Assembly: GCA_027491415.1 (NCBI GenBank)
Contig: JAOZFH010000035.1
Coordinates: 1 to 56,170, forward strand
Direction of reading: 5' to 3'
DNA from: Thermoproteota archaeon
GTDB taxonomy: Archaea > Korarchaeota > Korarchaeia > Korarchaeales > Korarchaeaceae
Length of the DNA stretch: 56,170 nucleotides
A program made the position numbers and the translations under genes. A model generated the notes under the pieces. It worked only from the letters and a program-made list of their open reading frames with translations, did no database searches and was not told the DNA's origin. Of this stretch, positions 34,601 to 42,311 are shown in pieces; positions within the stretch are counted from its first letter, which is position 1; every line of letters starts with the position of its first letter.

Positions 34601-34990
34601 GACCTCAACCCCGAGGCGCGGCGCCTCACGGGAACCGAGCCTCCCTCCACGGTGATAGCCCTGGGAGGCCCCCAGGTCTATCCCGGAGTGTGGAAGGGAT
34701 CGGAGGTCGAGTTCCTGAGGGACGGTGGGACCTATCACGCCCTCAGATACCCCAACGGCACGCTGGAGTCCTCCTTCGGCTCGGAGGACTACGCAGTCGT
34801 GTGGGTGAGCAGGTGCGGCGGGATCACGCTGGTCAGGGTGGCGGGGGTGACGAGGTACGGCACCCGGGCCGCCCTCCTCTGGCTGCTGAGCCGCGGCGAG
34901 GCGGACGGGGAGTACACGGTGCTCAGGTGGGTGGACGACGGGGACGGCGCGGTTGAACTCACGGAGGTCGAGGTCGTGGCCTCCTGGTAG
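31661..34990 (+). CDS. Large secreted glycoside-hydrolase-like protein with S-layer-type C-terminal domain
   Basis: 1,109 residues. Signal peptide (SLPLLALLLFSTLAAGG), then a TIM-barrel-like module (about 30-390) of the GH10-like/DUF4015 kind: RIVEAGGNAVLVTVVDGEG, HRLGLRVYAWVNIPHEHW, GFDGVDVNDNF. A second barrel (about 400-720) repeats the theme: AHKRGLRVAVYLPALE, GGADAVWLDVPHM, MVETSANDASG. Next is a class I glutamine-amidotransferase-like domain as in beta-galactosidase trimerisation domains (AAFRGAVEALVRAGVQFDVLPVEELR, YEVVIAPQVR). The C-terminal ~120 residues (VIALGGPQVYPG...VRVAGVTRYGTRAAL) match the S-layer-like protein at 987-2507. TTG 31661 follows a ttaattat TATA box. Likely a wall-bound polysaccharide-degrading enzyme. 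Confidence 0.75.
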   Translation: MRVQSLPLLALLLFSTLAAGGGPPPAIHQGAGGPELGVYEPCPSPGDCDVRAGLRRIVEAGGNAVLVTVVDGEGALYPSRVLPMANYADPGYVSSVVREAHRLGLRVYAWVNIPHEHWLRDHPDWIAVLSDGRPADFYDDDYFHRIVSPARLVREPECVSTLRALFMEIASLGFDGVDVNDNFQFSDQYIESQDVSLLTSYDEFTVRAFEEDTGIHVPGSGPREWASFLESDEDAWRAWVRWRARQVTRLIEIIAGAVHEVDPNLPVRPHLLIWDPLATYGLDYAALAEATGTGTLYVMVPSEEPRAWHVRAVTQARRAGARVVVASTYLYGISYSDDPVGEARRRGMWLAEAGADAVYVHWFGDAEDLSLWDAVRAVFRGFVEVKSAVERFRWLYGARAVSLWMGPGEAAEADVASVVGRLAGQGVSLIELDVGLSSYSLMYDDRGFEEALRVVREVADEAHKRGLRVAVYLPALEVVSDATAGRTFGVEHGGWVQRALDGTPLLATGRELGVVWVGPNEEDAWVSPASPHRWVIADRARRLVEEGGADAVWLDVPHMPSYLTEGLSDLWPDASEWGARSFGELYWDDPPSEPDWDDPAFREWLAWRHEVTLDFVLEVAEAVYEAGGVLMVETSANDASGNELGFDPTLLRWCPVVALVPEIGPPAWGEQARADVRVWSDYLAMLKHARSCTPGRPVLPLTYGVNPADAARQLALVLASADGFFETNFDGYMTGSVGPEFRERAFRLVSLLSGPRMSEAKVAVLFSRASRDYVDGYVNDIYDVSGTTHMAAFRGAVEALVRAGVQFDVLPVEELRPGELDGYEVVIAPQVRCLGEGARRALLKYGGTLLVIGELGSMNELGGPAEPLEVGVKVTVGDLSDLLAEYASDVEAPGGVVVEEFSIPGCRLAAVVATAGAGGGEFRVPGGSWVLSLDSWSAWPSGGAEPTPDSAALVILEASPGGGNLDLGRALAWAPSAVDSDLNPEARRLTGTEPPSTVIALGGPQVYPGVWKGSEVEFLRDGGTYHALRYPNGTLESSFGSEDYAVVWVSRCGGITLVRVAGVTRYGTRAALLWLLSRGEADGEYTVLRWVDDGDGAVELTEVEVVASW

Positions 34991-35044
34991 TCGTCCGGGA
35001 CATCCCGGGGCCGCCGGGGGCGCGCCTCGGGGCCACCCGAACGC

Positions 35045-35566
35045 TCAGCCGCGGGGCTCGGATCTCGGTATCAGGTTCTTGAAGAGGCAGGGGACGTCGG
35101 GGACGAGGCCCCTCACCCGACTGGCATACTCTTCGTACTCCCTCCCGAACTTCCGCCTGACCTCCGGCTCCTCCACCAGGTGGACGAATGCCACCACCCC
35201 GAGCACCTGGACGGTGGTCGCGACGATTATGTGCGAGAGGGAATCCAGGGCGAGGGCCAGCCCGACCGAGAGAACCGCCAGGCCGAGGTGGTTCGGGTGC
35301 CTCACGCAAGAGTATATTCCCACGGTGACGAGTCGATCGATCTGGCCGAACCCGCCGGGGCGCGACTTCCCGTACAGCCTCAGGTGCCTCCCGGCCGAGG
35401 CGCTGAGCGCGAACGCCAGGCCGATCAGGAGGAAACCGAGCACCCTTGAGGGGAGACCCAGGAGGCCTCCCCAGTTCATCCTGGCCGAGACTGCGAGCCC
35501 GAAGCCGTAGAGAGCCAGCCAGTAGGCGAGCTTCCAGGCCTGAGATCTCACGCGATCGACCTCCAT
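35045..35566 (-). CDS. Isoprenylcysteine/phospholipid methyltransferase-like membrane protein
   Basis: 173-residue integral membrane methyltransferase of the ICMT/PEMT group. About four helices; the cofactor motif is VGIYSCVRHPNHLG and the terminal catalytic part is HLVEEPEVRRKFGREYEEYASRV. Methyl acceptor is unknown (lipid or prenyl group). The frame is open up to 35680, but ATG 35566 (MEVDRVRSQAW) begins at the first helix and avoids overlapping the pilin-like gene. Another member of this family lies at 48884-49369. Confidence 0.72.
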   Translation of the reverse strand: MEVDRVRSQAWKLAYWLALYGFGLAVSARMNWGGLLGLPSRVLGFLLIGLAFALSASAGRHLRLYGKSRPGGFGQIDRLVTVGIYSCVRHPNHLGLAVLSVGLALALDSLSHIIVATTVQVLGVVAFVHLVEEPEVRRKFGREYEEYASRVRGLVPDVPCLFKNLIPRSEPRG

Positions 35567-35630
35567 CCTCGGAACCGGACGGGGCGCGGACTCAACCGGA
35601 TCGGCCCGGGTTGAGCCAGAACCCCCCGGG

Positions 35631-36152
35631 TCACGGGTAAGCGCGGATGGCCCTGCTGCCCTCGGGCCCGAAGATCTCAACTATAAACCTCTCCGATGGG
35701 TCCTGGACGCCTGACGGCACGTAGACCACCCATATCTCGCCAGGTTCCAGCCTCGGATCCGCTGAGCAGTCCCAGGGCAGCCCCTTGCAGTCCAGGTAGC
35801 ACGGCGACAGCGTGTAGGTGCCCGTGGAGTTCCTGAGCACCAGGGCCCAGTCCTGCTCCCACCTGTACTCCTCTATCGGCTCATCTCCAACGTTCTTTAT
35901 GGCAACGGATAAGGCCTCCGCCCCCCTGCAGGAGGCGGGAACCCAGGGGTAGTCAGGGACCGTGTCCCTCGGGTTCACCGAGACTATCTCCAGCTGGTAC
36001 TTGACGTGGCTCCTGACCACCACTCGGTGGACGGCGCCCGTTATGACATGCCCCACCGGGCTGAATAGGAGCAGGGAGACGGCTACGGCTATGACCAGCA
36101 GGACGACCTCCGCGGCGACTCTCGATATTCCGGCTCCGCCGTTCATTTTCAT
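35631..36152 (-). CDS. Archaeal pilin/flagellin-like protein (class III signal peptide)
   Basis: 173 residues. The N terminus MKMNGGAGISR-VAAEVVLLVIAVAVSLLLF has the short charged leader and hydrophobic assembly helix of archaeal type IV pilins (DUF1628-like); a PibD-type peptidase would cut just before or within GISR-VAAE. The rest is an extracellular beta domain with two cysteine pairs (CRGAE; CYLDCKGLPWDC) and several Tyr/Trp residues. No pilus assembly genes are adjacent. Likely an adhesive or surface minor pilin. Confidence 0.7.
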   Translation of the reverse strand: MKMNGGAGISRVAAEVVLLVIAVAVSLLLFSPVGHVITGAVHRVVVRSHVKYQLEIVSVNPRDTVPDYPWVPASCRGAEALSVAIKNVGDEPIEEYRWEQDWALVLRNSTGTYTLSPCYLDCKGLPWDCSADPRLEPGEIWVVYVPSGVQDPSERFIVEIFGPEGSRAIRAYP

Positions 36153-36196
36153 TTTAACAGTACAATATGGGTCGATTCCGGATATAACGTTGCCGC

Positions 36197-37090
36197 CTAA
36201 TTAGCTACATCCCCGACGCCTAGGTGTCTGTCGAGGAACCCGAGCACCCTGGAGAGGTAGGCCTCCCTGTCGAGCTTTATCGTCCTGACGTGCTCCGCGT
36301 CGGTCTCCCAGAGCTCAACGTCGGGGTTAACGCGCCTGGCCCTCTTAACGAACTCCCTCACCTCCTCGATCCGGACGAGCGGGTCCCTCCGGCCCGCCAC
36401 TACCAGTAGGGGCTTCTTCACCCTCTCGGCGTACGCCATACTGTCGACGGCCCTGGATCCGCTCAGTAGGAGCGCGATCGGCTTGACCAGCGGGTAGATC
36501 CACTCGGGCAGCCCGGCAAAGTACCTCAGCCCCCTGGCGCCGGTGCGGTCCATGTTGATGGGCGGGCTGTCCGCCACCGCGCACGCCACCCGGTCCTCCT
36601 CGGCTAGGGCCCTGATGGCCACCACGCCGCCCATCGAGAAGCCCACCAGGCCTACCCCGCGGGCGGCGTGGGGATGGTTGGATTCCAGCCAGTCGAGCGC
36701 GGCCCGAAGGTCTTCGAACTCCCTGACGCCGAAGGTGGTCCTCGACCCGCCGCTCCTGCCGTGGGCCCTGAAGTCGAATGCGAGGACGTTGTATCCCCGC
36801 CTGGCGGCTTCCTCGATAACCGGGGTGATGTAGAAGGCCCACCTGCTGGCGGTGTACCCGTGTAGGGGAATCACCGTGCGGTCAGACCCGCGGTCGATCC
36901 ACCAGCCCGAGAGGGTGACCCCGTCGCCCGCGGTGAAGGTCACGTCCTCGTAATCCAGGCCGGCGTCGGTCGGGGTCCACTCTCCCACGTGCCTCGGCGG
37001 GGTGACGAGCCTGTAGCCCACGTAGGACAGGAAGGCCCCCGCCGCCAGGGCGACCGCGAGGGGGAGCGCCAGAGAGGCCACCGCGCTCAT
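36197..37090 (-). CDS. Membrane-anchored alpha/beta hydrolase
   Basis: 297 residues. One N-terminal helix (LALPLAVALAAGAFLSYVGY) anchors an esterase/peptidase-like domain: oxyanion strand TVIPLHGYTAS, nucleophile GFSMGG, acid in VAGRRDPLV, base His in DAEHVRTIK; NVLAFDFRAHGRSGG is typical of serine aminopeptidase S33-like hydrolases. Substrate unknown. ATG/GTG start at 37090 overlaps the upstream transporter stop by 4 bp, so the hydrolase may process what that transporter imports. Confidence 0.82.
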   Translation of the reverse strand: MSAVASLALPLAVALAAGAFLSYVGYRLVTPPRHVGEWTPTDAGLDYEDVTFTAGDGVTLSGWWIDRGSDRTVIPLHGYTASRWAFYITPVIEEAARRGYNVLAFDFRAHGRSGGSRTTFGVREFEDLRAALDWLESNHPHAARGVGLVGFSMGGVVAIRALAEEDRVACAVADSPPINMDRTGARGLRYFAGLPEWIYPLVKPIALLLSGSRAVDSMAYAERVKKPLLVVAGRRDPLVRIEEVREFVKRARRVNPDVELWETDAEHVRTIKLDREAYLSRVLGFLDRHLGVGDVAN

Positions 37091-38346
37091 TCACCCCCAG
37101 CCTCCAGTCTCCTCATCCCCCACACCAGGGGGAGCGCCAGGAACACCAGCAGGGCGCCCAGCGGGAAGAGGATCCTGTAGTTGCCGCCGAAGAGGTCTAC
37201 TACCGCGCCTCCGAAGGTCCCGGCCAGCATGACCGGGATGGACTTCGTGGCCTCGTAGACCCCGTAGTACCTGCCCGTGAACGCCTCCTTCTCGTACTCG
37301 GTAAGGAGGTCGCCTACAACCGGGTAGGAGGCGGCCATCAGCGCCCCCCAACCGACCCCGCCCAGGAATAGGGCGGCCACTATCTCCCCCCTGGTGTGGA
37401 CAAACCAGCCCCAGGCCAGCGGGAGGGCGAATATCAGGCCCCCGATCACTATGCTGAGCCTTCTGCCCACCCTGTCGTAGATGTATCCTCCCGGGAGGGA
37501 GCCGAGGAGGACGGCGACGTTGAACAGGGCCATCAGGTACAGCCCCAAGGGGGTGACGCTGTCCACGGCCTCTTTCGTGGCAGATCCGTAGAGTATGAAG
37601 GCTAGTATGCCGTAGAGGAAGATGGCCACGAACTCGAAGCTCATCCACCACAGTATCTGGGCCACGTAGAATCTGAGGAAGTCCCTGTTGCCGAAGATGC
37701 TGGAGAGGTACTCACCGAGGCCTTCTTCCTCCTCCAGCTCCGGCGGCTCGGGCTCCCTAACCCTCAGCACCGTGAAGATGGCGGCGCCAGCGAGGAACGC
37801 CGAGGCGATCGCAAAGGGACCGAAGTGACCGGCCCCGTACTTCGCCGCCAGCACCCCGCCCACGCCGAACAGGAACAGGTTGCCGGCCCACTCCCCGAGC
37901 GTGATGAACCCGCTCGCCTTCCCTCTCTGGCCCGACTCTATGGTGTCCGGCATGAGGGCCCTGAACTGGGCCGTGTAGATGTGCAACGAGAGGTAGAGGA
38001 ACCCGAGGGTCGCGGCGAATCCCCAGAGCGGGACCCCTAGCGCGTATGCCGTGTATATCATGGCGGAGGCCACGCCCGCCAAGATGCCGCCCACCAGGAT
38101 GAAGGGCCTCCGCCTGCCCATCCGCGAGCGGAGCGTGTCGCTGTAGTACCCCAGGAGGGGCGGCACCGCCAGGCCGATTATGCCCTCTAGGGCGAGGATG
38201 GCGCCCTTCACGAACGCCGACTCGGTGTAGTGCGAGAGGAGCGGAAAGGAGAATCCCTTGTTCAGGGCCCACCCAACGCTCCTGCTGAATCCAAGGATGG
38301 AGAGTCCCAGGATGACTCCCCAGTCGAATCTCCTCTCTCTTGACAC
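37087..38346 (-). CDS. MFS transporter, SLC45/sugar:cation symporter-like
   Basis: 419 residues, 12 membrane helices. The loop after helix 2 reads GYYSDTLRSRMGRRRPFIL, the pattern of SLC45/GPH sucrose and sugar transporters, repeated in the second half as GGYIYDRVGRRLSIVIGG. A likely importer of sugars or glycosides. GTG 38346 is preceded by ggaggg six bases upstream. It forms a two-gene operon with the hydrolase downstream. Confidence 0.83.
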   Translation of the reverse strand: MSRERRFDWGVILGLSILGFSRSVGWALNKGFSFPLLSHYTESAFVKGAILALEGIIGLAVPPLLGYYSDTLRSRMGRRRPFILVGGILAGVASAMIYTAYALGVPLWGFAATLGFLYLSLHIYTAQFRALMPDTIESGQRGKASGFITLGEWAGNLFLFGVGGVLAAKYGAGHFGPFAIASAFLAGAAIFTVLRVREPEPPELEEEEGLGEYLSSIFGNRDFLRFYVAQILWWMSFEFVAIFLYGILAFILYGSATKEAVDSVTPLGLYLMALFNVAVLLGSLPGGYIYDRVGRRLSIVIGGLIFALPLAWGWFVHTRGEIVAALFLGGVGWGALMAASYPVVGDLLTEYEKEAFTGRYYGVYEATKSIPVMLAGTFGGAVVDLFGGNYRILFPLGALLVFLALPLVWGMRRLEAGGE

Positions 38347-38400
38347 AGCAATCCCTCCGCGAAGGTGCGAGAGAGTTTGACTGGTCGCAGGAAACGCGGC

Positions 38401-38410
38401 TTACTTATAA
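38401..38410 (+). promoter_or_regulatory. TATA box of the GlpA-like operon
   Basis: ttacttataa at 38401-38410, centre about 26 bp before an expected start at 38432. The 33-nt leader carries ggtgagg four bases before ATG 38465. Confidence 0.45.
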
Positions 38411-38464
38411 CCGCCCCTCCGGCCCTCAGCCCCGTCGACGCCCTGGAGGGGCCGGTGAGGTCAG

Positions 38465-39949
38465 ATGGGGGTCAGGGTAGTCGTCGTGGGCGCCGGAGTC
38501 GTGGGCGCCAGCGTGGCCAGGGTGCTCAGCAGGTACGAGGGGCTGGAGGTCCACCTCATCGACACCAACCCCGACGTGGGCTGGGGAGTGAGCAAGGCCA
38601 ACACCGGCATAGTGCACGGCGGCTACGACGACGACCCCGATCGCTTCCCGCTCAGGGCGGAGCTCTGCGCGCTGGGGAACGAAATCTGGCACAGGTGGGT
38701 CGAGGAGCTCGACATCCCACACGCCTGGAGCGGGGCGCTTGTGGTCGCCCTGGAGGGCGATCAGAGAGGGGAGCTGGAGTCGCTCCTGGAGAGGGGCAGG
38801 AGGAACGGCGTGCCGGAGCTGAGGATAGTCGAGCGAGAGGAGGCCCTGGCCCTGGAGCCCAACCTGACCCCAGACGTCGAGGCGGCGCTCTGGGCCCCCA
38901 CAGTGGGACAGATCCACCCCGTGCGGGCAACGGTGGCCATCGTGGAGAACGCCGTGGACAACGGGGTCAGGGTCCACCTGGAGACCGAGATCAGGGGCGT
39001 CAAGGTGAAGGGAGGGGAGGTCAGGGGGTTGGAGACATCCCGCGGATTCCTGGAGGCAGACATCGTGGTCAACGCCGCGGGCCTCAGGGCCGACGAGCTT
39101 GCGGACATGGCCGGAGTTGAGTTCCCGAGGATCAGGCCCAGGAGGGGAGAGTACTGGATATTCGACCGCTCCGCCGGGCCCAAGCCGAGGCGAGTCCTGT
39201 TCCCCACTCCCACGCTGACCAGCAAGGGGGTAGTCGTGACGACGGAGGTGAGCGGGCACCTCATGATAGGCCCGAACGCCGAGGACCTTCCGCCAGACGC
39301 CAAGGACGACGTGGGGAACACAGCGAAGGGGTTGGAGGAGGTCTGGGAGAGGGCCAGGGAGCTCTGGCCCAGGCTACCGTCCAGGAGGCTGGTCATAAGG
39401 ACCTTCGCCGGGCTGAGGCCTGAGCCGGAGGGCGGAGACTTCGTGATTGGGACCACCGAGGTCTGGGGGTTCGTGAACGCTGCGGGAACCAGGTCACCAG
39501 GCCTCACGGCGGCCCCGGCCATCGCCCTGAGGGTGAGGGACGCGCTGGTTGAGCTCGGGATCGAGCTCAGGGAGAAGAGTAGGTGGAAGGCCACAAGGAG
39601 GGACATCGAGTCCACCATCGACCTGAGCTGGCGGGAGAGGGCGTCTAGGGCCCGCGAGGACCCGTTCAGGGGCAGGGTGGTCTGCAGGTGCAACCTCGTC
39701 ACCGAGCGGGAGGTGCTGGAGGCCATCGAGAGGATGCGGGCTGTGGGCGTGAGAACCCCGAGCCTCGACTCGGTGAAGTTCAGGACCGGGGCGACCTCAG
39801 GCACCTGCCAGGGGAGCTTCTGCAGGGTCAGGCTCGTCGAGATCCTAGCCAGGGAGTTCGGCGTTCCCCTGTGGGGTGTTACGCTGAAGGGGAGGGGGAG
39901 CGAGGTGGGCGTCGGTGACGTGAAGGTCCTCCTCAGGGGGCGAGCATAG
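38465..39949 (+). CDS. FAD-dependent glycerol-3-phosphate dehydrogenase-like protein (GlpA-like, with BFD [2Fe-2S] domain)
   Basis: 494 residues. DAO-type flavoprotein: VVVVGAGVVGASVARVLS (FAD-binding GxGxxG), TGIVHGGYDDDP, GQIHPVRATVAI, FAGLRPE and NAAGTRSPGLTAAPAI. The C terminus is a BFD-like ferredoxin domain: VCRCNLVTEREVLEAI and RTGATSGTCQGSFCR (four Cys). This layout and the next two genes (FAD/NAD oxidoreductase, DUF1667) equal the three-gene GlpA set known from Thermotoga and some archaea. Expected to oxidise glycerol-3-phosphate or a related hydroxy acid. Confidence 0.85.
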   Translation: MGVRVVVVGAGVVGASVARVLSRYEGLEVHLIDTNPDVGWGVSKANTGIVHGGYDDDPDRFPLRAELCALGNEIWHRWVEELDIPHAWSGALVVALEGDQRGELESLLERGRRNGVPELRIVEREEALALEPNLTPDVEAALWAPTVGQIHPVRATVAIVENAVDNGVRVHLETEIRGVKVKGGEVRGLETSRGFLEADIVVNAAGLRADELADMAGVEFPRIRPRRGEYWIFDRSAGPKPRRVLFPTPTLTSKGVVVTTEVSGHLMIGPNAEDLPPDAKDDVGNTAKGLEEVWERARELWPRLPSRRLVIRTFAGLRPEPEGGDFVIGTTEVWGFVNAAGTRSPGLTAAPAIALRVRDALVELGIELREKSRWKATRRDIESTIDLSWRERASRAREDPFRGRVVCRCNLVTEREVLEAIERMRAVGVRTPSLDSVKFRTGATSGTCQGSFCRVRLVEILAREFGVPLWGVTLKGRGSEVGVGDVKVLLRGRA

Positions 39950-39952
39950 GGG

Positions 39953-41230
39953 GTGAGGGGAGTGGGGACTAGGGTCGAGGGGCGCAGGGACGTCGTGGTC
40001 GTCGGGGGCGGGCCGGCCGGGATGGCCGCCGCTGCCAGGGCCGCCGAGCTGGGTCTCGACGTGTTGATGGTGGACGAGGGAGAGAGGCTCGGCGGCATAC
40101 TGCCGCAGTGCATCCACCCAGGGTTCGGCGTCCACTACCTGAGAGAGGAGCTCACCGGGCCCGAGTTCGCCCAAAGGCTGGCATCGCGCGTGGAGGACGC
40201 TGGCGTTGACGTACTGCTGGAGGCCCACGTGCCGGAGGTCAGGTGGATCTCCCACGCGGAGAAGGGCGTGCGCGTGCTCTCCCCCGGCTTCTCGGGGGAG
40301 GTGAGGGCCGGGGCGGTGATCTACGCCGCCGGGGCCAGAGAGAGGCACCGCTTCGAAATCGGGATCCTTGGGGACAGGGTGGCCGGGGTCTACACGGCCG
40401 GAGAGGCCCAGACGATGATGGACGTGTACGGTATCCTGCCGGGAAGGAGGGTGCTCGTCGTCGGCTCCGGCGACGTGGGGATGATCGTGGCAAGGAGGTT
40501 CGCCCTGGAGGGGGCCGAGGTGGTGGGAGTCGTCGAGATAATGCCCTACCCTGGCGGGCTCACGAGGAATGTGGTCCAGTGCCTAGAGGACTTCGACATA
40601 CCCCTCCTGCTGAGCCACAGGGTCGTCTCGGTCAGGGGGAGAGGGAGGGTGGAGAAAGCTGTCCTGATGAGAGTTGACGAGGGGCTGAGAGACATCCCCG
40701 GGACCGAGACGGAGGTGGAGTGCGACACGGTGGTCGTGTCGGCCGGGCTGGTACCGAGGGTGGAGGTCCTGCGAGAGCTGGGGGCGCTGATCGATCCAGC
40801 GACGGGAGGCCCGGTGGTCAACGACAGGCTGGAGACTACCGTCCCCGGCGTCTTCGCCGCAGGGAACGCCCTCGTGATAAACGATCTGGTGGATCACGCC
40901 GCCGAGCAGGGCGAGCAGGCCGCCGAGGGGGCGGCCGAGTTCCTGAGGAGAGGAGGAATCCCTGCGACCGACTGGGTGAGGCTGAGGCCGGGCGAGGGAG
41001 TCAAGCTGACGGTACCTCAACTCCTCAGCGGGGAGAGGGACGTCTGGATCTACTTGAGGGTCAACAGGCCCGTCAGGAACGCGAGACTAAGCCTCAGGGG
41101 AGCGGGCAGGGAGGTCAGGCTCCCGGTGGTCAGGCCGGCGGAAATGGTCAGGGTCAAGCTCATGGCCGGGGAGGTCAGGCGGGCTAAGGTCGGGGGCCGG
41201 GAGGTCGTGGCGGAGGTGTATAGAGGTTGA
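39953..41230 (+). CDS. NAD(P)/FAD-dependent oxidoreductase subunit of the GlpA-like complex
   Basis: 425 residues with two dinucleotide folds: DVVVVGGGPAGMAAAARAAELG and RRVLVVGSGDVGMIVARRFALEG. Conserved GGILPQCIHPGFG, CDTVVVSAGLVP and VPGVFAAGNALVI mark the pyridine nucleotide-disulfide-type group associated with GlpA. It should pass electrons between the flavin/[2Fe-2S] subunit and NAD(P). GTG 39953 or GTG 39962 is the start, 3-12 nt after the previous gene. Confidence 0.85.
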   Translation: MRGVGTRVEGRRDVVVVGGGPAGMAAAARAAELGLDVLMVDEGERLGGILPQCIHPGFGVHYLREELTGPEFAQRLASRVEDAGVDVLLEAHVPEVRWISHAEKGVRVLSPGFSGEVRAGAVIYAAGARERHRFEIGILGDRVAGVYTAGEAQTMMDVYGILPGRRVLVVGSGDVGMIVARRFALEGAEVVGVVEIMPYPGGLTRNVVQCLEDFDIPLLLSHRVVSVRGRGRVEKAVLMRVDEGLRDIPGTETEVECDTVVVSAGLVPRVEVLRELGALIDPATGGPVVNDRLETTVPGVFAAGNALVINDLVDHAAEQGEQAAEGAAEFLRRGGIPATDWVRLRPGEGVKLTVPQLLSGERDVWIYLRVNRPVRNARLSLRGAGREVRLPVVRPAEMVRVKLMAGEVRRAKVGGREVVAEVYRG

Positions 41231-41640
41231 CCGGTCGCGGGAAGGTCAGGAGGCTGACCTGCATCGTCTGTCCCCTGGGCTGCGAGATCGAGGTTCGGCT
41301 GGACCGCGGCCCGGGCGGAGATGTGAGGGTCCTCGAGGTCAGGGGGGCCACCTGCCCGAGGGGGAGGGAGTGGGCCGCTCAGGAGGTGACAGACCCCAGG
41401 AGGGTCGTGATCACCGTGGTGCCGGTGAGGGGCGGTGATCCGCCGACCGTGAGCGTGAAGACGGACAGGCCGATCCCCAAGTCCAGGATCCCGGAGTTCA
41501 TGAGGGCCCTGGCCGGGCTGGAGGTGGAGGCGCCCGTGAGGGTGGGTCAGGTCCTCGCCAAGGACGTGCTCGACCTGGCGAACGTGGTGGCGACCAGGGA
41601 GTCAAGATCGATGGGGAGGAGTTTCGGAGAGAGGCCGTGA
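41227..41640 (+). CDS. DUF1667 protein, small Cys subunit of the GlpA-like complex
   Basis: 137 residues: RRLTCIVCPLGCEIEVRL and RGATCPRGREWAAQEVTDPRRV supply four cysteines for a metal or Fe-S site; VSVKTDRPIPKSRIPEFMRAL is the family core. Always found beside the two oxidoreductases, so probably an electron-transfer or structural subunit. TTG 41227 overlaps the previous stop (ttga). Confidence 0.85.
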   Translation: MTGRGKVRRLTCIVCPLGCEIEVRLDRGPGGDVRVLEVRGATCPRGREWAAQEVTDPRRVVITVVPVRGGDPPTVSVKTDRPIPKSRIPEFMRALAGLEVEAPVRVGQVLAKDVLDLANVVATRESRSMGRSFGERP

Positions 41641-41830
41641 GGTCCCCTGCGGCCTACCACCTACCCTACCCCACGAACGGGGAACCGGGAGTATGGGGAT
41701 CACGATTCCCGATCTGAGGCAGAGGAAGTAGCCCCAGGCCGGATGGGCATCCGTGCTCGAGAGGCCCCCTCCCGCCCTATCCAGACAAGGGTGCAACGCG
41801 TCGGCGGTCTTCGGCGTCTCAGTGAGCACG

Positions 41831-41863
41831 TCAGTACGAACCTGCGAGAAACCGTGTTATCAA
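41831..41863 (+). promoter_or_regulatory. Promoter and upstream element of peptide gene 1
   Basis: tcagtacgaacctgcg (41831-41846) begins exactly 70 bp before ATG 41901; a nearly identical 16-mer (two mismatches) begins exactly 70 bp before peptide gene 2. About 8 bp downstream lies the TATA-like tgttatcaa (41855-41863), predicting a start near 41885 and a ~16-nt leader. Confidence 0.55.
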
Positions 41864-41900
41864 CGGGCGAGGATCCCCGCGCAGGTCCGGGTGGTTGAGC

Positions 41901-42017
41901 ATGGCCGTACTCTCCGCGTTCTTCGGGCTCGGCGCGGAGGACCTCAGAGCCTCCGTGGCCGTCGCCTCCTGCTCGGCCTGCTGCCTGGCGGGCGGAGGGG
42001 GGACCCTCATCGCCTAG
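41901..42017 (+). CDS. RiPP precursor peptide 1 (Cys/Gly-rich core)
   Basis: 38-residue peptide. Leader-like part MAVLSAFFGLGAEDLRASV then core CSACCLAGGGGTLIA at the very C terminus. The second peptide gene 160 bp downstream ends CAFCCLLAGGGTLIT: equal 15-residue length and pattern C-x2-CCL-x2-GGGTLI-x. Conservation of the extreme C terminus with a divergent N-terminal half is the hallmark of a modified-peptide precursor. It has its own promoter and a T5 run (42036-42040) after the stop. The radical SAM enzyme with a PqqD-like leader-binding domain downstream is the expected maturase; Cys thioether (sactipeptide-like) links are the best guess. ATG 41901 is preceded by ggtgg six bases upstream. 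Confidence 0.72.
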   Translation: MAVLSAFFGLGAEDLRASVAVASCSACCLAGGGGTLIA

Positions 42018-42035
42018 GCCCCTCCACCTGCCACC

Positions 42036-42040
42036 TTTTT
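42036..42040 (+). terminator. T-run terminator after peptide gene 1
   Basis: Five T in a row 18 bp after the stop; archaeal RNA polymerase terminates at such runs. It would separate the peptide 1 transcript from peptide 2. Confidence 0.35.
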
Positions 42041-42106
42041 CTCGATAAATCCGGCTTCTTTCAGCCAATGGAGTAAGATTCGACCATTTATGGATATGTT
42101 ATCACC

Positions 42107-42140
42107 TCAGTACGAATCTACGGATCATGATTTTTACATC
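42107..42140 (+). promoter_or_regulatory. Promoter and upstream element of peptide gene 2
   Basis: tcagtacgaatctacg (42107-42122) repeats the element of gene 1 at the same 70-bp distance from ATG 42177. The TATA-like gatttttacatc (42129-42140) follows 6 bp later. Base composition here (42040-42160) is clearly more A/T-rich than the surrounding genes. Confidence 0.55.
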
Positions 42141-42176
42141 ATACTGGCCGGAGCCTCAGCCCAAGGGGTGAGGTGT

Positions 42177-42296
42177 ATGGCGAGCGTCCTGGGCGAGTGG
42201 AGGGATGTGAGCGCCGCCGACATCGGCGACGGCGTGACGGCCTGGCCCTGCGCCTTCTGCTGCCTCCTGGCTGGAGGGGGCACCCTAATCACCTGA
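42177..42296 (+). CDS. RiPP precursor peptide 2 (Cys/Gly-rich core)
   Basis: 39-residue paralogue of the peptide at 41901. Leader-like part MASVLGEWRDVSAADIGDGV, core CAFCCLLAGGGTLIT. Three Cys at the same spacing, Gly triplet and TLI are shared with peptide 1. ATG 42177 has a good Shine-Dalgarno (ggtgaggtg) directly upstream; the frame is open to 42090 but upstream codons look non-coding. A T6 run at 42314-42319 follows the stop. Two related precursors before one maturase is common in peptide clusters such as lanthipeptide and sactipeptide loci; the mature product cannot be stated. Confidence 0.75.
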   Translation: MASVLGEWRDVSAADIGDGVTAWPCAFCCLLAGGGTLIT

Positions 42297-42311
42297 GGGT
42301 CCCTCTCTCCT

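Noticed and set aside
41641-41830. A third precursor peptide upstream of peptide gene 1
   Set aside because: All three frames were read; none contains a C-x2-CC or GGGTLI-like ending.
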